Made by a program: the position numbers and the translations under genes | Assembly: GCA_951802425.1 (NCBI GenBank) | Contig: OX637797.1 | Coordinates: 2,666,001 to 2,730,000, forward strand | Direction of reading: 5' to 3' | DNA from: Clavaria fumosa | Lineage: Eukaryota; Basidiomycota; Agaricomycetes; Agaricales; Clavariaceae | Length of the DNA: 64,000 bases | Notes under the pieces: model-generated | The model's input: the letters and a program-made list of their open reading frames with translations, nothing else | What the model was told of the DNA's origin: nothing | The model's database searches: none | In this document: piece by piece, positions 36,385 through 47,088 of the stretch | Layout of the letters: every line of letters begins with the position of its first letter | How positions within the stretch are numbered: the stretch's first letter is position 1

Positions 36385-38601
36385 AGGCGTCGTCTGCACC
36401 AGCTTAGAACACGTCTCTCTAGCCATTCCAATACCGTACTCAGATACTCCTCGCTCACACCAACACATCGCGAGGATCGTCGGATAATGACCTCAAGTCC
36501 TTCGGGTAAACAGCCAGCGACATCACGTGCATTATACACAGTGTATCTTGCGCCAGGTCGCAAGGCATTATCCGATTGTTGAGGCAAGTCCGTACAGAGT
36601 GAGTGTGGTTGTTGCACAGTCGCGTGAATCCGAGTTGGTCTCTCCTGAGATGGACTGAGGTCCAACAACGGGAAGTATCTATCAAGCAGCAGTCCATGGC
36701 CTGGTGGACATTCAGCCTCGGCTACAGGAAACATCATAATTAAAAACGCACCCTTCTTCTCCCCGCTTTCTGGAGGTAAGAGTGCTCTCTGACAAAAATC
36801 AAGGTAGTCGTCGATCATATCTTCATCGAGTTCCGATACGAGCCTGGGAAAGGCACGATTGATATCAGCCCGTGTGTCATGAGGTCCAGGGATGGCGAGA
36901 CCAACATGGGCCTTTCTGCGCTAAACATATAGTCCCGGCAATTCTCGTCCTTCGCCTCGAGGTCTTTCAGCAGAGATAGGTAATCATCTAATTTTGGCAA
37001 ACCCCAGTCCAGACTGACAGCGGCTATAGGCGGCAGGCCTCCGTCCAATCCGTATATCATCTTCAAAACTATGACGACAGCCACGACGAAAGCAACCTCA
37101 GGAGGCACGTTGTCGTACTTGTGGCTCTGTCGAGTACGCTTGTCGTCGCCTCCAACTTTGGGTGACAGGGAATGATGAGGCGCCAGAGTCAAGTCAAGGA
37201 CATGTGACAGCCTCTTTGAAAGGCGGTACAGCGCCGCTGATCAGCCCACAACTCATCAATGCGTGGCCGATCCCGATCGTCGGAATGTTCACGTACGCGT
37301 CCCACCCAAACACCGAACGATCCGCCAAAGCATCGGGGCGGCGTTGAGCTCAGGGGTCTGTATGCCGTACACGGAGTGGCAAAGCTTCGCTAACCGAGAC
37401 GTCAAGCGATGAAGCATAACGGTGTCAGGCTTGCGCTAAAGAGAACACGTGAGCCAAAGCTTAAGACATCAGCATTGAACTCCATACTCCAATAGAGAAG
37501 GTTTTGAGCACGTCAGAGTTGATATGCTGCGCCATTGATGGATGTATAAAGCGTATTGAATCCAAGTATGGAAGCTCGTACAGTTCAATGAGACTGTCCG
37601 TGGCATAGATTATAGCAAACCCACGCGGCCGTACAAGAAGCCACTCACCGCAAGAAGTCGTTGTACATGGCTGGTATACGCATGGTCCAGCAAGCGAGCA
37701 TCAAGACGGCGATGGTACTTGGAAGCCCCCCATACCTCGCAATGTATTTCTTCGTGTAGAATTCCTTCGTAGACGACCTTGGCAAGGCGAGAGGCTCGTC
37801 CTCGCCTGAAGATGAAGACGACGATTCAAAGTTTTGGCGTAATAACGAATCTAACTCTGCATCTTCGTGGCCGACGTCGCTGCCGGAGCTCGGTGAAGAG
37901 CTGCGATGACTGCCTTCATCATCGCCGCGTAGAACCGGCTGTTCCGCTGCCCCCTTCTCTGCGGATATGTTGGAATCGACGCCGCTCTGCTGCACATCAA
38001 GATATGGTTCGGAATGGGGTGGCTCGGGCAGAAGACTAAGATGAAGTGCCCATATATCTCTGCACACGATCTGACGGCGACAGAAATCAGTCCAGACGAG
38101 ATCCGGAAAAGAGGGACAACGCCCAACCAACTTCAAACTCAGGCGGAAGGTCCCACAACTTGATCAGAGAGGCAATTTGGTGCCGTAGGATGACCTGTTG
38201 ACATTGATAATATAGGAACTTTGCTCGCTTGCCGTGGTACACTATGTGACGTGGGAAAGACAAAGGGTAGTGAGTCCAGCAGTTCGCAGATTCTAAAGAC
38301 GATGAGCAAGCGAGGGCGTACGTCTGGATTCGGCTCTACTGCGCGTGGACTGTCGCTTCCTGTCGGATTTGAGGACACGCTTCCTCAGGTGATGCGGCCC
38401 AGTCGGCTCGCCAGCGTCGGCCGCTTCATTTCGGTAATTCTTGCGGACGGCAGATGTAGTAGGGGTCGCGGAATTAGAGTATATTTCGAGCACAGAGCTT
38501 ACCTGCAAGATGTGCCCCTCACTGCAGGCTACAAGACCGCTTGATGGTTCCTTGTGCCAGTCCTTGGACCCGCACACCGTGCACCGTCGTCGTCGGGCCA
38601 T
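36375..38601 (-). CDS. RRN7: RNA polymerase I initiation factor Rrn7 (TAF1B/TFIIB-like)
   Basis: A subunit of the Pol I core factor that recruits polymerase to the rDNA promoter; a TFIIB-related protein. The N-terminal Rrn7-type zinc ribbon is clear: RRRRCTVCGSKDWHKEPSSG followed by LVACSEGHILQ. After an intron comes NYRNEAADAGEPTGPHHLRK and a basic stretch RVLKSDRKRQSTRSR. The first cyclin-like fold contains LPPEFEVVCRDIWALHLSLL, separated by an acidic Ser-rich insert (DAELDSLLRQNFESSSSSS) from KKYIARYGGLPSTIAVLML. The second half has SLTQLHRLTSRLAKLCHSVYG-like sequence, then VPPEVAFVVAVVIVLKMIYG and WGLPKLDDYLSLLKDLE. The start MARRRRC is the first Met before the finger. Several introns are needed. 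It ends in CRRRLNE. Confidence 0.9.
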
Positions 38602-38978
38602 GTCTTGATCGTAGAAAGAGGCGCCCGGGTCTTTTTCTTCAGTCCTTGTGTCCCCTTATGTTTACTTATGCGGAGAGCGGAGGCGTTCTCCTTGCGTTCG
38701 AAGCGGTTCAGCGGTCACATGTCACATCGATCATTTATTGCGAATTTTCCACGGTAAACTATGGTTAGCTCCTACTGACAGATCATGATCTGTCGCTATT
38801 TATCTCACTGGCGTCAATATGCGGGGGCAATATTCCACAACTCAGGCGACAATAATTTCTCTCTACTTAGCTCTCAAAACAACAGGATCTCTGGCACGTA
38901 TTCTGAAGGAGACGGAAGCTTCCGCAGTGAAATGCATCATGGTGTAAGGCATCGCATTGTGCCCAAATGTTTGCGGAG
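38602..38978. other. RRN7 promoter and downstream flank
   Basis: Between two minus-strand genes. No gene was recognised. A short inverted repeat ACAGATCATGATCTGT spans about 38778-38793. Confidence 0.35.
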
Positions 38979-39487
38979 TCAAGCATCGACTTCCTTCTCC
39001 AGCTTGGCTGTCAAATTTTGCAACAACGTCCGGTGAGAGTCTTTTAAAGTGCCAACGATCAACGGCATGAGGAAAAAGAGACCCTAGTCCAACACCAGCT
39101 GTTTGCGAAAGAAATGGCCAGGTATTTGTCACATACCTGTAGGGTGACGTGCTCAGAAACTTCAGTTCCTCCTTCAACGGTCTTTGCCCTCCATTTAGTG
39201 TTCAACGTTGTCCCAACACCGGCGTTCACATCCGCATCTACACCATCATCGCAAAGAGTAAACGACGCCGAGTACGTTGTTGTTGTTGGGATACACCCAA
39301 GGACGGTAAGTCTGTCCGTGACAGTATACAGTGCTGGGTTTGAGGGATCGACCGCTTTACTGAGAACGATTGGGTTCAGATCAATGAGTGATGGTGGGTC
39401 GTGGAGAAGTTGGAGCGCTGCATCCAGTGGACAGTGGATGACTTTGCTGCCAGTCACTGATCGAGTGAGAGTAATCGGCCAGACCAT
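38979..39487 (-). CDS. DUF7053-like SRPBCC-type small protein
   Basis: A fungal family of unknown function that looks like a helix-grip (SRPBCC/Bet v 1-type) lipid-binding fold. Exon 1 from ATG 39487 gives MVWPITLTRSVTGSKVIHCP, LLHDPPSLIDLNPIVLSKAV, YTVTDRLTVLGC and VSEHVTLQ. A GTATGT intron of about 55 nt joins to GLFFLMPLIVGTLKDSHRTL and ends AKLEKEVDA. The alternating strands and C-terminal helix fit that fold, with a likely hydrophobic ligand pocket. The total of about 150 residues is normal for such proteins. The family name is a best guess from the pattern. Confidence 0.75.
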
Positions 39488-40204
39488 TTTTGCAAGCAGT
39501 ACTTGTTGCGCAAGGTTTCTTGCACCCCCGTAACCGAGTTCTTCTATAAGGAGTACGCTTTGAAAGACTCGAGTTGAGTAATAAAGCCTGTAATTCGTTT
39601 ACGTGTGCCTGTCTGGGTGTATGTTGGGATTAATAGTGTAATTAATGAGGGAATAGACGCACAGAGTGACTGGAAATCAAACGCTAGGATAAAGTGACCG
39701 CGGCTGGTCATCAATATTGTTTCCCACACCCTTTACCCAACGCAGGCAGCACTTCTGGAAAGCCTATCTTTTGGTATGCGAACATTGTGGGCACTGCGCG
39801 TACGAAAATGTACTGGACTGGGACCATCGGAACACATTACAGGCAGGTGAGAAGGAGGACAATGGGCAAGATCCCCAACCACTCATTCACTAGCATCATA
39901 CCCCACTGGCAAGACCAATCCTCGTTCTATAACCACCGCATCCTTGTTGGTATCTGGAGAGGGTCATTTCGAATTAGTTTGGGGTGGCTATCCAGAATTC
40001 CAGATCGTTTACACTCAAGTTTGGTTTAGTCCCATAGCCAGGATCGACATGCTATTTGACCCACACACCGTTCAAACAAACTTAACCTACAGATCCCCTA
40101 CTCACAAGCCAAGTACCATACGATTCCTGTACTGCACGTACAACGGCGTCTTTGTCTTAGCCACATATTGCGGTTTACAAATGCTGATTCGGAAAAAAAG
40201 GCGC
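39488..40204. other. intergenic region upstream of the J-domain tandem pair
   Basis: No gene was recognised. Open frames at 39694-40029 and 39944-40225 lack family resemblance. It holds the promoter of the small SRPBCC-like gene and the distal promoter of the first J-domain gene. Confidence 0.4.
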
Positions 40205-40219
40205 GGTCACGTGTCTGTG
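40205..40219 (+). promoter_or_regulatory. shared promoter element GGTCACGTGTCTGTG (copy 1)
   Basis: An exact 15-bp match to 41130-41144. It lies 55-69 bp upstream of the ATG and contains CACGTG. In copy 1 a second ACGTGAC follows at once. A stress or UPR bZIP factor such as Hac1, which recognises ACGTG cores, is a possible reader; this is inference. Confidence 0.4.
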
Positions 40220-40946
40220 ACGTGACCTGCCACCACAGTGACCACTTGATCGCAGCAGATTCTTGCTCAACTAATGATGAGACTGAAAGTCCTGCTTGCT
40301 TTTCTGCTTGTTTTTGCAACGACTATTTTTGCGTAACGATTCCATTCTTTTTATACCTGTCACAATCACCTCTATTTACCCCCGCACCTTACAGATGGGA
40401 GAAGGTTTGTACATTATTCTTCGCTGAGCTTAGGGGCGAAAACTAAACCACTATTCAGGAAGACCATAAAATATTTGATCTTGTGAGCGCGCTAGAGGTA
40501 ACCGAAGGCAAGATATCGGGCCTATACCAATTATTCCCGCCAGGAATCTAACAAATTTGGTATTTAACAGGCAAAGGTACCACGTTCTACTCGTGGTTAA
40601 ACGTGTCGCCTCTAGCGACGACGGCAGAAATCATGGAATCGTATCGCAGGATGAGCATGGCGATGCAGTACGTGAGATTGACATGTCTGTGTTCCTAGCA
40701 ATTGTGGCTGATCAGAAGGACGCACTAAGCCCGGATAAAAATCCGGGAGTGAAGGGAATACACGAGCGGTTTGCGCGCCTGGACGTCATTGCTTCAATCC
40801 TTAGGAATCCAGCATTCCGGGAAAGGTTCGTCATTTTTGCGGGGATAGGTTGGCTTCACGACATCATCAATGGCAATGTAGATATGACTTCTTCTTCAAG
40901 AACGGTGTGCCCAAATGGAAAGGTACTAGTTACTATTATTCGCGGT
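40205..40946 (+). repeat. tandem duplication, copy 1 (truncated J-domain gene)
   Basis: Direct repeat of about 740 bp matching 41130-41906, offset near 958 bp at the start codons. Homology starts at GGTCACGTGTCTGTG and covers promoter, signal peptide exon, five introns and the J-domain exons. It stops in exon 6, after the codons for YYYSRF. Confidence 0.85.
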
Positions 40947-41002
40947 TCACGTCGAAGTGGAGGAAAGAGGTGAATCGTATGATGATGCGCGTGACTAGAT
41001 GA
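40274..41002 (+). CDS. truncated ER J-domain protein, paralogue of ERJ5-like gene
   Basis: Partial tandem duplicate of the next gene that still forms a complete 143-residue frame. Exons: 40274-40332, 40395-40404, 40459-40507, 40571-40667, 40730-40825 and 40882-41002 (432 nt). A signal peptide (MMRLKVLLAFLLVFATTIFA) is followed by [16 protein letters not shown] and a J domain [16 protein letters not shown] with SYRRMSMAM. The HPD motif is made across a splice junction (CA plus C CCG GAT), then [13 protein letters not shown]. The frame ends YYYSRFTSKWRKEVNRMM and a few more basic residues, so transmembrane and cytosolic parts are absent. Predicted as a soluble ER-lumenal J protein, or an early pseudogene. 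All splice sites, including a GC donor at 40508, are intact. I see no break. Confidence 0.75.
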
Positions 41003-41129
41003 GGAATTCCGTTTTTACTCTGTTTCTCGAATCTCTGGACCTCGGAAAGTTGATTGAATCGCAAGGAGTGTGTTGAGTACGTGGAGTACAACGTTGAGTA
41101 CGGGCAACGTGTGTAGCTTGGTGTGGCGT

Positions 41130-41144
41130 GGTCACGTGTCTGTG
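41130..41144 (+). promoter_or_regulatory. shared promoter element GGTCACGTGTCTGTG (copy 2)
   Basis: Identical to the element in front of copy 1, here about 105 bp upstream of the ATG. Conservation across otherwise changed promoter DNA suggests function or simply recent duplication. Confidence 0.4.
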
Positions 41145-41906
41145 CCATGCACTGCCACCGCTCGTGATCGCGCTTTTGCCAGCGCGCCAGCGACGTGCAT
41201 CTTTGCTCCGCTCAAAATCTGTTCAATCCTGGTGATGAGACTGAAAATCCTGCTCGCTTTTCTGCTTGCTTTTGCAACGGCTGTTTTTGCGTAACGATTC
41301 CATCCTTCATACTTATCGCAATCACCTCTATTTACCCTCGAACTTTACAGATGGGAGAAAGTTTGTACCTCAATCCTCGCCGAGCACAGCGGGCAAAAAC
41401 TAAACTATTATTTTTAGGAAGACCATGAAATATTCGATCTTGTGAGCGCACTAGAGGCAGCCGAAGGCAAGCTCCCGGACCTGTAACCATCGTTTCCACC
41501 AGGAATATAACAAATTCGGTATTCAACAGGCAAAGGCACCACGTTTTACTCGTGGTTAAACGTTTCACCTCAAGCGACGACAGCAGAGATTGTGAAATCG
41601 TATCGCAAGATGAGCATAGCGATGCAGTACGTGAGATTGACATGTCCGTGTCCCGGGCAATCGCGTCTGATCAAAAGGACACACTAAGCCCAGATAAAAA
41701 TCCAGGAGTGAAGGGAATACACGAGCGGTTTGCGCGTCTGGGCGTCATTGTTTCGATTCTTAAGAACCCAGCATTCCGAGAAAGGTTCGTTGTTTCGCGG
41801 GCATGGGTTGGCTTCATGATATCATCAATAGCAATGTAGATACGACTTCTTCTTCAAGAACGGTGTGCCCAAATGGAGAGGCACTGGTTATTATTATTCG
41901 CGATTT
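41130..41906 (+). repeat. tandem duplication, copy 2 (5' part of full-length ERJ5-like gene)
   Basis: Partner of 40205-40946. By eye, exon 4, the following intron and exon 5 differ at roughly one base in eight, almost all transitions. The 183 bp between the copies holds the 3' end of copy 1 and unrelated AT-rich sequence. Confidence 0.85.
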
Positions 41907-42625
41907 AGACCTGGACTAGGAGTGCGTTTCCTTGCAATAGCCGTGTCGAAGAAGTGCTAAAGCCAAGTAGTCTGTCTTGATTTTCCTGACGATACTGACG
42001 TCCATCATGCAATATCTCGTCCAACGCATCAATCACAAACGCGACCTGAATCGGATCGAGACAGTCACGCAAGCCGCAAGAGCCGCAGCTTGGGGTCCCA
42101 AGATGATACCCATCGAAGGGAAGAGGAAGGTAGGATCGCGTCTTCCTTCGCAAGGACGAGTTTGACTGTCTTCTAGGTCAAGATTCCTTTGGGCGGCCCG
42201 CGGCATATGGACGAGGACGGGTACTTTAGAGAGGGGAAGATCATCGAAATGGTAGTAGAAGGACAACACGTTTACATCGTGAGCAGCGAAAGATTCTTGC
42301 TTCGCCCGGATGCCTTACCGCGACCTTCCAAACGTGTCAGGTGGGGTCAACAGGTGAGCTGCAACCTCTGGATACAGACGCAGCCGTACCACCCTCCATC
42401 GCCTCGACGTGGTTCTGTGTGCTCGTCGTATCGTTGTTTCGCAAGTTCATACCCCGGTCCTCGTACCCAACCGTTCCCGATACCTCAGACGAGGATGAGT
42501 CTTCGTCATCAGAGGCCGCTGGGAACAGCACTGTCATATCTAAAAGCGAAGACACATTGAAAGTCGGCCGCGCTGGCGCAGCAAAAACCAGTGGAAGGCG
42601 AAGGAAAGCGGTCACGAGGCGGTGA
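41235..42625 (+). CDS. ERJ5-like ER-membrane J-domain protein
   Basis: A type-I ER membrane J protein resembling yeast Erj5/DNAJC1-type Hsp70 cochaperones. Nine exons: 41235-41290, 41351-41360 (10 nt), 41418-41466, 41530-41626, 41689-41784, 41840-41921, 41971-42129, 42177-42278 and 42341-42625. They total 936 nt, 311 residues, with all phases agreeing. Signal peptide [19 protein letters not shown], then [21 protein letters not shown] domain ([38 protein letters not shown]) and [19 protein letters not shown]. The transmembrane span is [18 protein letters not shown]. Then come [40 protein letters not shown] and a Ser/Asp-rich basic tail. The HPD is created at the exon 4/5 join. Intron 41467-41529 is GC-AG. 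Confidence 0.88.
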
Positions 42626-43926
42626 AAATGAGATATTTATTATTAGACATGCTCGTAATGGGTCCAATAATAGTACGACTGATGTCGAATATGACCCGTC
42701 GATGCTTCCGAGGCATTCTCCGCGAGACTTCAATTCGTGCTTCTCCACGTCAATGGAAATGATCCCAATTGGACGAGTCATCAAATCGGACTACAGAACA
42801 GGTGCTCGGCAGTCAGGGAGGTAGAGAGAAGCCATACGGACAAAGTTTCTCAAACAATCAAAACCGCATGACGTCTGCACCCACGTCCAAGCACCAGCCG
42901 GGTGCATTCACGGCAGTGATCAATGACCTTCGAGACGTTCTCTTGTGGTGCGCGAACACGTTCGGCCGCAGCTGTGGCGTGGCCTGTGGTCACGTGGGCG
43001 CTTCTTCGCGAGGACAGGTCCGAAGTAGAGATCAAAATCAGGGTGCTGAAGCCTAATCGGTGCAGCGTTCGTGGTGGTTCATGTGAGTCGAAGAATACCG
43101 CTTTGAAGTCCCATGACGATCGTCGCACGTGGTGCTCTCTTTGTCCTGCGTTTTCTCTGCGAAAAGGAGTGTCAAGTCAGCGCAGCACATGAGGGACAGT
43201 CGAATACCTCCGCGCGATCGAAACGATTCCATCTGCTCTCCCCCCGCCCTGGGGTCATACAAAACTCTAGAGCATGGCATGTGCTGCAGAAGCACATGTA
43301 CCGTTTCGATATTCTCGTCATTCGGTCCGTCTTCGGGAACAGATAATAAGCACTGAGCAGAATTGGCACCGGCATGCCTGTATGAAATGAAAGCTTGTAT
43401 CGGATGCCCTGGTTATATCGGCCCGAAGATGGTGTGCGATGGGCTCACACAGAGAATCAGACGGAGACGTAAATTACTTGAGCGCTTCCTGCGATTGGTT
43501 ATACGATCAAGAATATGTGAACTTCGGGTTGTATCGGCCTAAGGGGGAGGGGATTTGAAAAAACGAGTTATTGAGGGGGATACTGTAGAGATATGGGGAT
43601 GAAAAAGGTGGACCACCCACCGCCAATCGCATGACCCTTAACTCGTGGACGCATGGTGCTTGCTCTAACTGGGTAAACCAAAAGGCCCAACTTGGCTGTA
43701 CGAGCGCTGAATCGCGAGATAGTCGCCCGGGAACAGTCGACAACCACCAAGCCACCTCCTTATCTTCGCAATCAAGGCGCTGTGCACAGGATCATCAAAC
43801 ACATACAAATTTGGCATTGCCAACGTATTTAAAAAGGGCGAGGGGTTTGAGGGCGCGACCTTTTTATCTATCGTTCTCTCTCTCTCGCAACCACCCCACC
43901 TAATCCCCACCTCCTTATCTACTACA
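42626..43926. other. long intergenic region before glutamine synthetase
   Basis: 1.3 kb with no confirmed gene. On the minus strand 43172-43375 could encode a Cys-rich peptide (CFCSTCHALEF and DCPSC), but I found no consistent continuation. The glutamine synthetase promoter occupies the right end: CATTGCCAACGTATTTAAAA near 43816 followed by a pyrimidine-rich 5'UTR (TCTCTCTCTCGCAACC). This length suits a regulated nitrogen gene; no GATA cluster was assigned. Confidence 0.4.
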
Positions 43927-45219
43927 ATGGCCACTCCAGTGCTCTACAAGAACGATTTGTTGACTCCTTACCTGGCTCTTGACCAAGGCGAAAAGATCCA
44001 AGCAGAATGTGAGCCGTCTTTTATCCGTCCTCCTGTTGCGATCGGTCACAAACCTTTATCTCTCAGACGTGTGGATCGACGGTGATGGCGGCCTTCGTTG
44101 TAAGACCACGGTGATTAGTTTCTCTTAACTTTGTCAATCGTACACACTGAAAATTATTATCGTCAGACCGTAAGCAAGGAAGTCAAAGATATCGGGGAGC
44201 TTCGCATTTGGGATTTCGACGGATCCTCCACCAACCAAGCGCCCGGGAATAACTCTGACGTCTATCTGCGTCCGGCCGCCATCTTCAGAGATCCTTTCCG
44301 CGGAGGCAAAAACATCCTGGTTCTCGCTGAGACTTACAACAACGATGGGACACCAAACAGGACGAATTATCGTCACCATGCCAAGAAAGCCATGGATCTT
44401 GCCAAAGAGTCAGAACCTTGGTTCGGCCTTGAGCAAGAATACACGCTTTTCGATGTGGATGGCAGTCCCTACGGTTGGCCCAAGGGTGGTTTCCCCGGTC
44501 CCCAGGGCCCTTACTATTGCGGTGTTGGTGCGTGGTATCTGGAAGTCCTTCTCTTCTTTTTCTGAATCTTGGATATCTCCTAGGCGCTGGCAAGGTGTTT
44601 GCCCGTGACATGATCGAGGCGCACTATCGCGCATGTTTATATGCCGGTGTCAACATCAGCGGTATCAATGCCGAAGTCATGCCCTCTCAGTGGGAGTTCC
44701 AAGTCGGACCATGCGAAGGCATCTCTATGGGCGATCACCTCTGGATTGCCCGTTACCTTCTCGTCCGCATCGCCGAACAATGGGGAATTAAAGTCTCATT
44801 CCACCCGAAGCCTCTTCAGGGTGACTGGAACGGTGCTGGTTGCCACACCAATTATAGCACCAAGGCTATGCGTGAGCCGGGTGGCATGAAGCACATCGAA
44901 GCCGCGATAGAAAAATTGTCAAAGAAGCATGGCGAGCATATCGCAGTCTACGGCGAGGACAACGACTTGAGGTTGACTGGCCGCCACGAGACTGGCCATA
45001 TCGGCACTTTCACTTCTGGCGTTGCCAATCGTGGTGCTTCTATTCGTGTTCCTCGGCACGTGGCCGCACAGGGTTACGGGTACCTGGAGGATAGGCGTCC
45101 GGCGTCCAACATCGGTAAGTTTGACACTGCACTAGGTTGCCGATCTGATTGTTTGCGCGATAGACCCATACCGCGTCACTGGCATCGTAGTGGAGACGAC
45201 CCTCCTCGACCAGAATTAG
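43927..45219 (+). CDS. GLN1: glutamine synthetase (GSII, eukaryotic type)
   Basis: ATP-dependent ligation of ammonia to glutamate in the cytosol. ATG 43927 starts [20 protein letters not shown]. Four introns (after QAE, KTT, CGVG and SNI) rebuild a normal family sequence. It has the GSII signatures [92 protein letters not shown] and ASIRVPRHV. These include the metal-binding glutamates, the His-Asn ATP/glutamate residues and the flexible loop. The C-terminus [10 protein letters not shown] ends at TAG 45217. About 355 residues, full family length. Confidence 0.96.
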
Positions 45220-45489
45220 CAAATGGATTCTTAAGCTCGAAATGCTTTGCTCGTGCGTGTATCATCAAGAATGAGAGTGGTTGTCTGTATTTTGTCATGC
45301 CTTTGGTTTCGGCGTCAATTTAGATACTCGTCGACATCGCACTGTCGGCCTTAGGACCAGTATATATCAGTTCTATAAGTTCTTACGCCATGCTTCCCGT
45401 GTCATTTCGCGAACCTCCGATAGAATTTGTTCTTAACGTAATTCCAAATCAGTTGAGTTGATCTTGCTGTCTCCCGCTTCAGCACCATA

Positions 45490-46966
45490 ATGGCGGACCG
45501 CAAAATACCCTTGCCTTCTTTCCTCAAGCTGCTTACGTCTAATGGTATCCCTGTCGCTCGCGCGATGGCCATCGCAGGAAAAACGTGTGATGGATCTTTA
45601 CGTTCGATGTCCGACGCGTACTCAATGGTTCAATTGACGTGCCAGATATAAGGACTACAACACCCCGGCCTCTCTCAGACAGCTGACCGACTTGAGGCTG
45701 CAGGGGCTCGGAGTAGATGGCAAGGATGATCGGAAAATGACGCTCGCCGCGCTCCGGAAAGCGGGATACGGCGCGACAGGGCGGAAGAAACTCCCGGAGG
45801 CGGATGGCGACGGAGCCGGAAGCTCAAGTGCGGGTGTTCAGGCAAATGCCGCAACGTCGGGCACGCGTTCTTTGGTCCAAGGGCCGCCTGGGACATCGCC
45901 AGCTCAAAGAAAGCGGAAGCGAGACGATGGTGGTGACGTGAACACGCTCCTCCCCGACGGGGTTGATGATGAGGCTGCTGCCCTGGGCAGTCTGGAGTTC
46001 AACGAAGTCCTGGATGTAGAAGTGGGCCCCGTCTTGTTTGTGCCCCGTTCCGTTCTCACTGTTCTCACCGTTCGCTCAATAGGTGCTGAAAACCAAAGGC
46101 ACTGTGATCAATCGCGCTCCTCTTATGACGGCGTGGGCCATGGTCGTGGCTCAACGGATTGGGTTCAAAAAGGAGGAAGCGCTCAGCATTGGTGCGCTGA
46201 CGCTGTTTCTTCTCCGCATGATTCAGATGAAATTATGACACGCGTAGCCACGGTGTATACCGAAATGAATGCGAGATCCAAGGGTATCTCGCTAGGCATC
46301 TTCGAACAGGACGAGACCAAGAATGTGGAAGCAAGCAAGGACGGGACTCAGCCGTACGTTGACCTCATGGGCCGAAAGTAAGAGCCTGCTTCTTTGGGTT
46401 CTTTCGTTGACGCTACAGACGATGAATTGAAACAAGACGCTAGAATGTATGCCTCGGCTCTTATATTTCCTCCAAGGACACAATCTGATGCTCTCCGCAG
46501 TCCGCTCTACAGAACCCGATCTGGTCAATGGCGTGCCCTGTCCTCCGCCGCGCCTGCTGACCCCAGTGTCGCGTTCTCGTACGTGTCGCGCGCCTTCCGG
46601 CAGACGGCGCCATACGTTCTAGGAGCGCTGCGGCTTCTGGGTGCGAGCTTCGAGCCACAAGAGCTGAACGACCGAGGGTACGGGCTCTATGTGGAGTTCC
46701 GGCCGGAGGTAGATGGATGGGGCGCGCGCGGCGATTTGCGGTGCGAGACCATCTTAGCTCTGAGGAAGCCGCAGAAGCCGCCCGAAGCGACTTTGGACGC
46801 CGTTGGCTCGACGGACGAGATCTCGCGACTCGTCAAGCCGGAAGAGGAGCCGCCACCGAGGGAGCACCTCCGCGTGATGGCGTTGGGGCAAGTTGAGGAT
46901 GCTAGCGTATCTGAGGACCGAAATATTAATGACCTCGGTGGCGTGGATCCGGATTCGAAGGGATGA
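45490..46966 (+). CDS. conserved fungal protein of unknown function
   Basis: Not assigned to a named family, though the exon joins are clean and the sequence is well ordered. ATG 45490 gives MADRKIPLPSFLKLLTSNGI, joined by a GTGTGA intron to TYKDYNTPASLRQLTDLRLQ. This looks like a small helical N-domain. A low-complexity linker with a basic patch (QRKRKRDD, possible nuclear signal) follows. The core then reads TVINRAPLMTAWAMVVAQRI, FKKEEALSIATVYTEMNARS, KGISLGIFEQ, QPYVDLMGRNPLYRTRSGQW, VAFSYVSRAFRQTAPYVLGA and GYGLYVEFRPEVDGWG. Four introns were placed. The C-terminal 70 residues are acidic and probably disordered. The basic patch suggests a nuclear, perhaps DNA-linked role, but that is only inference. 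Confidence 0.8.
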
Positions 46967-47088
46967 CGCTTGACGCCTGAACTAGTAGACATTCTATTTT
47001 TTGGGAATCTAATCTACGGAAGTACAGTCCTTACAAAGTGGCTAATATCCGCAAGTCCCATGCATAGCCGAGACGAGGCCTGCACTGC

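Noticed and set aside
40274..41002. Calling the first J-domain copy a pseudogene
   Set aside because: All six exons are in phase with usable splice sites, intact HPD and a proper stop. Truncation alone does not prove loss of function.
40205..41906. Transposon or LTR origin of the direct repeat
   Set aside because: The repeat consists of promoter and coding exons of a cellular gene. There are no terminal motifs, target-site duplications or transposase frames.
43053..43375. Cys-rich minus-strand frames as a zinc protein gene
   Set aside because: Segments such as CFCSTCHALEF and HPDFDLYFG could not be joined in a consistent phase, and no start or domain was evident.
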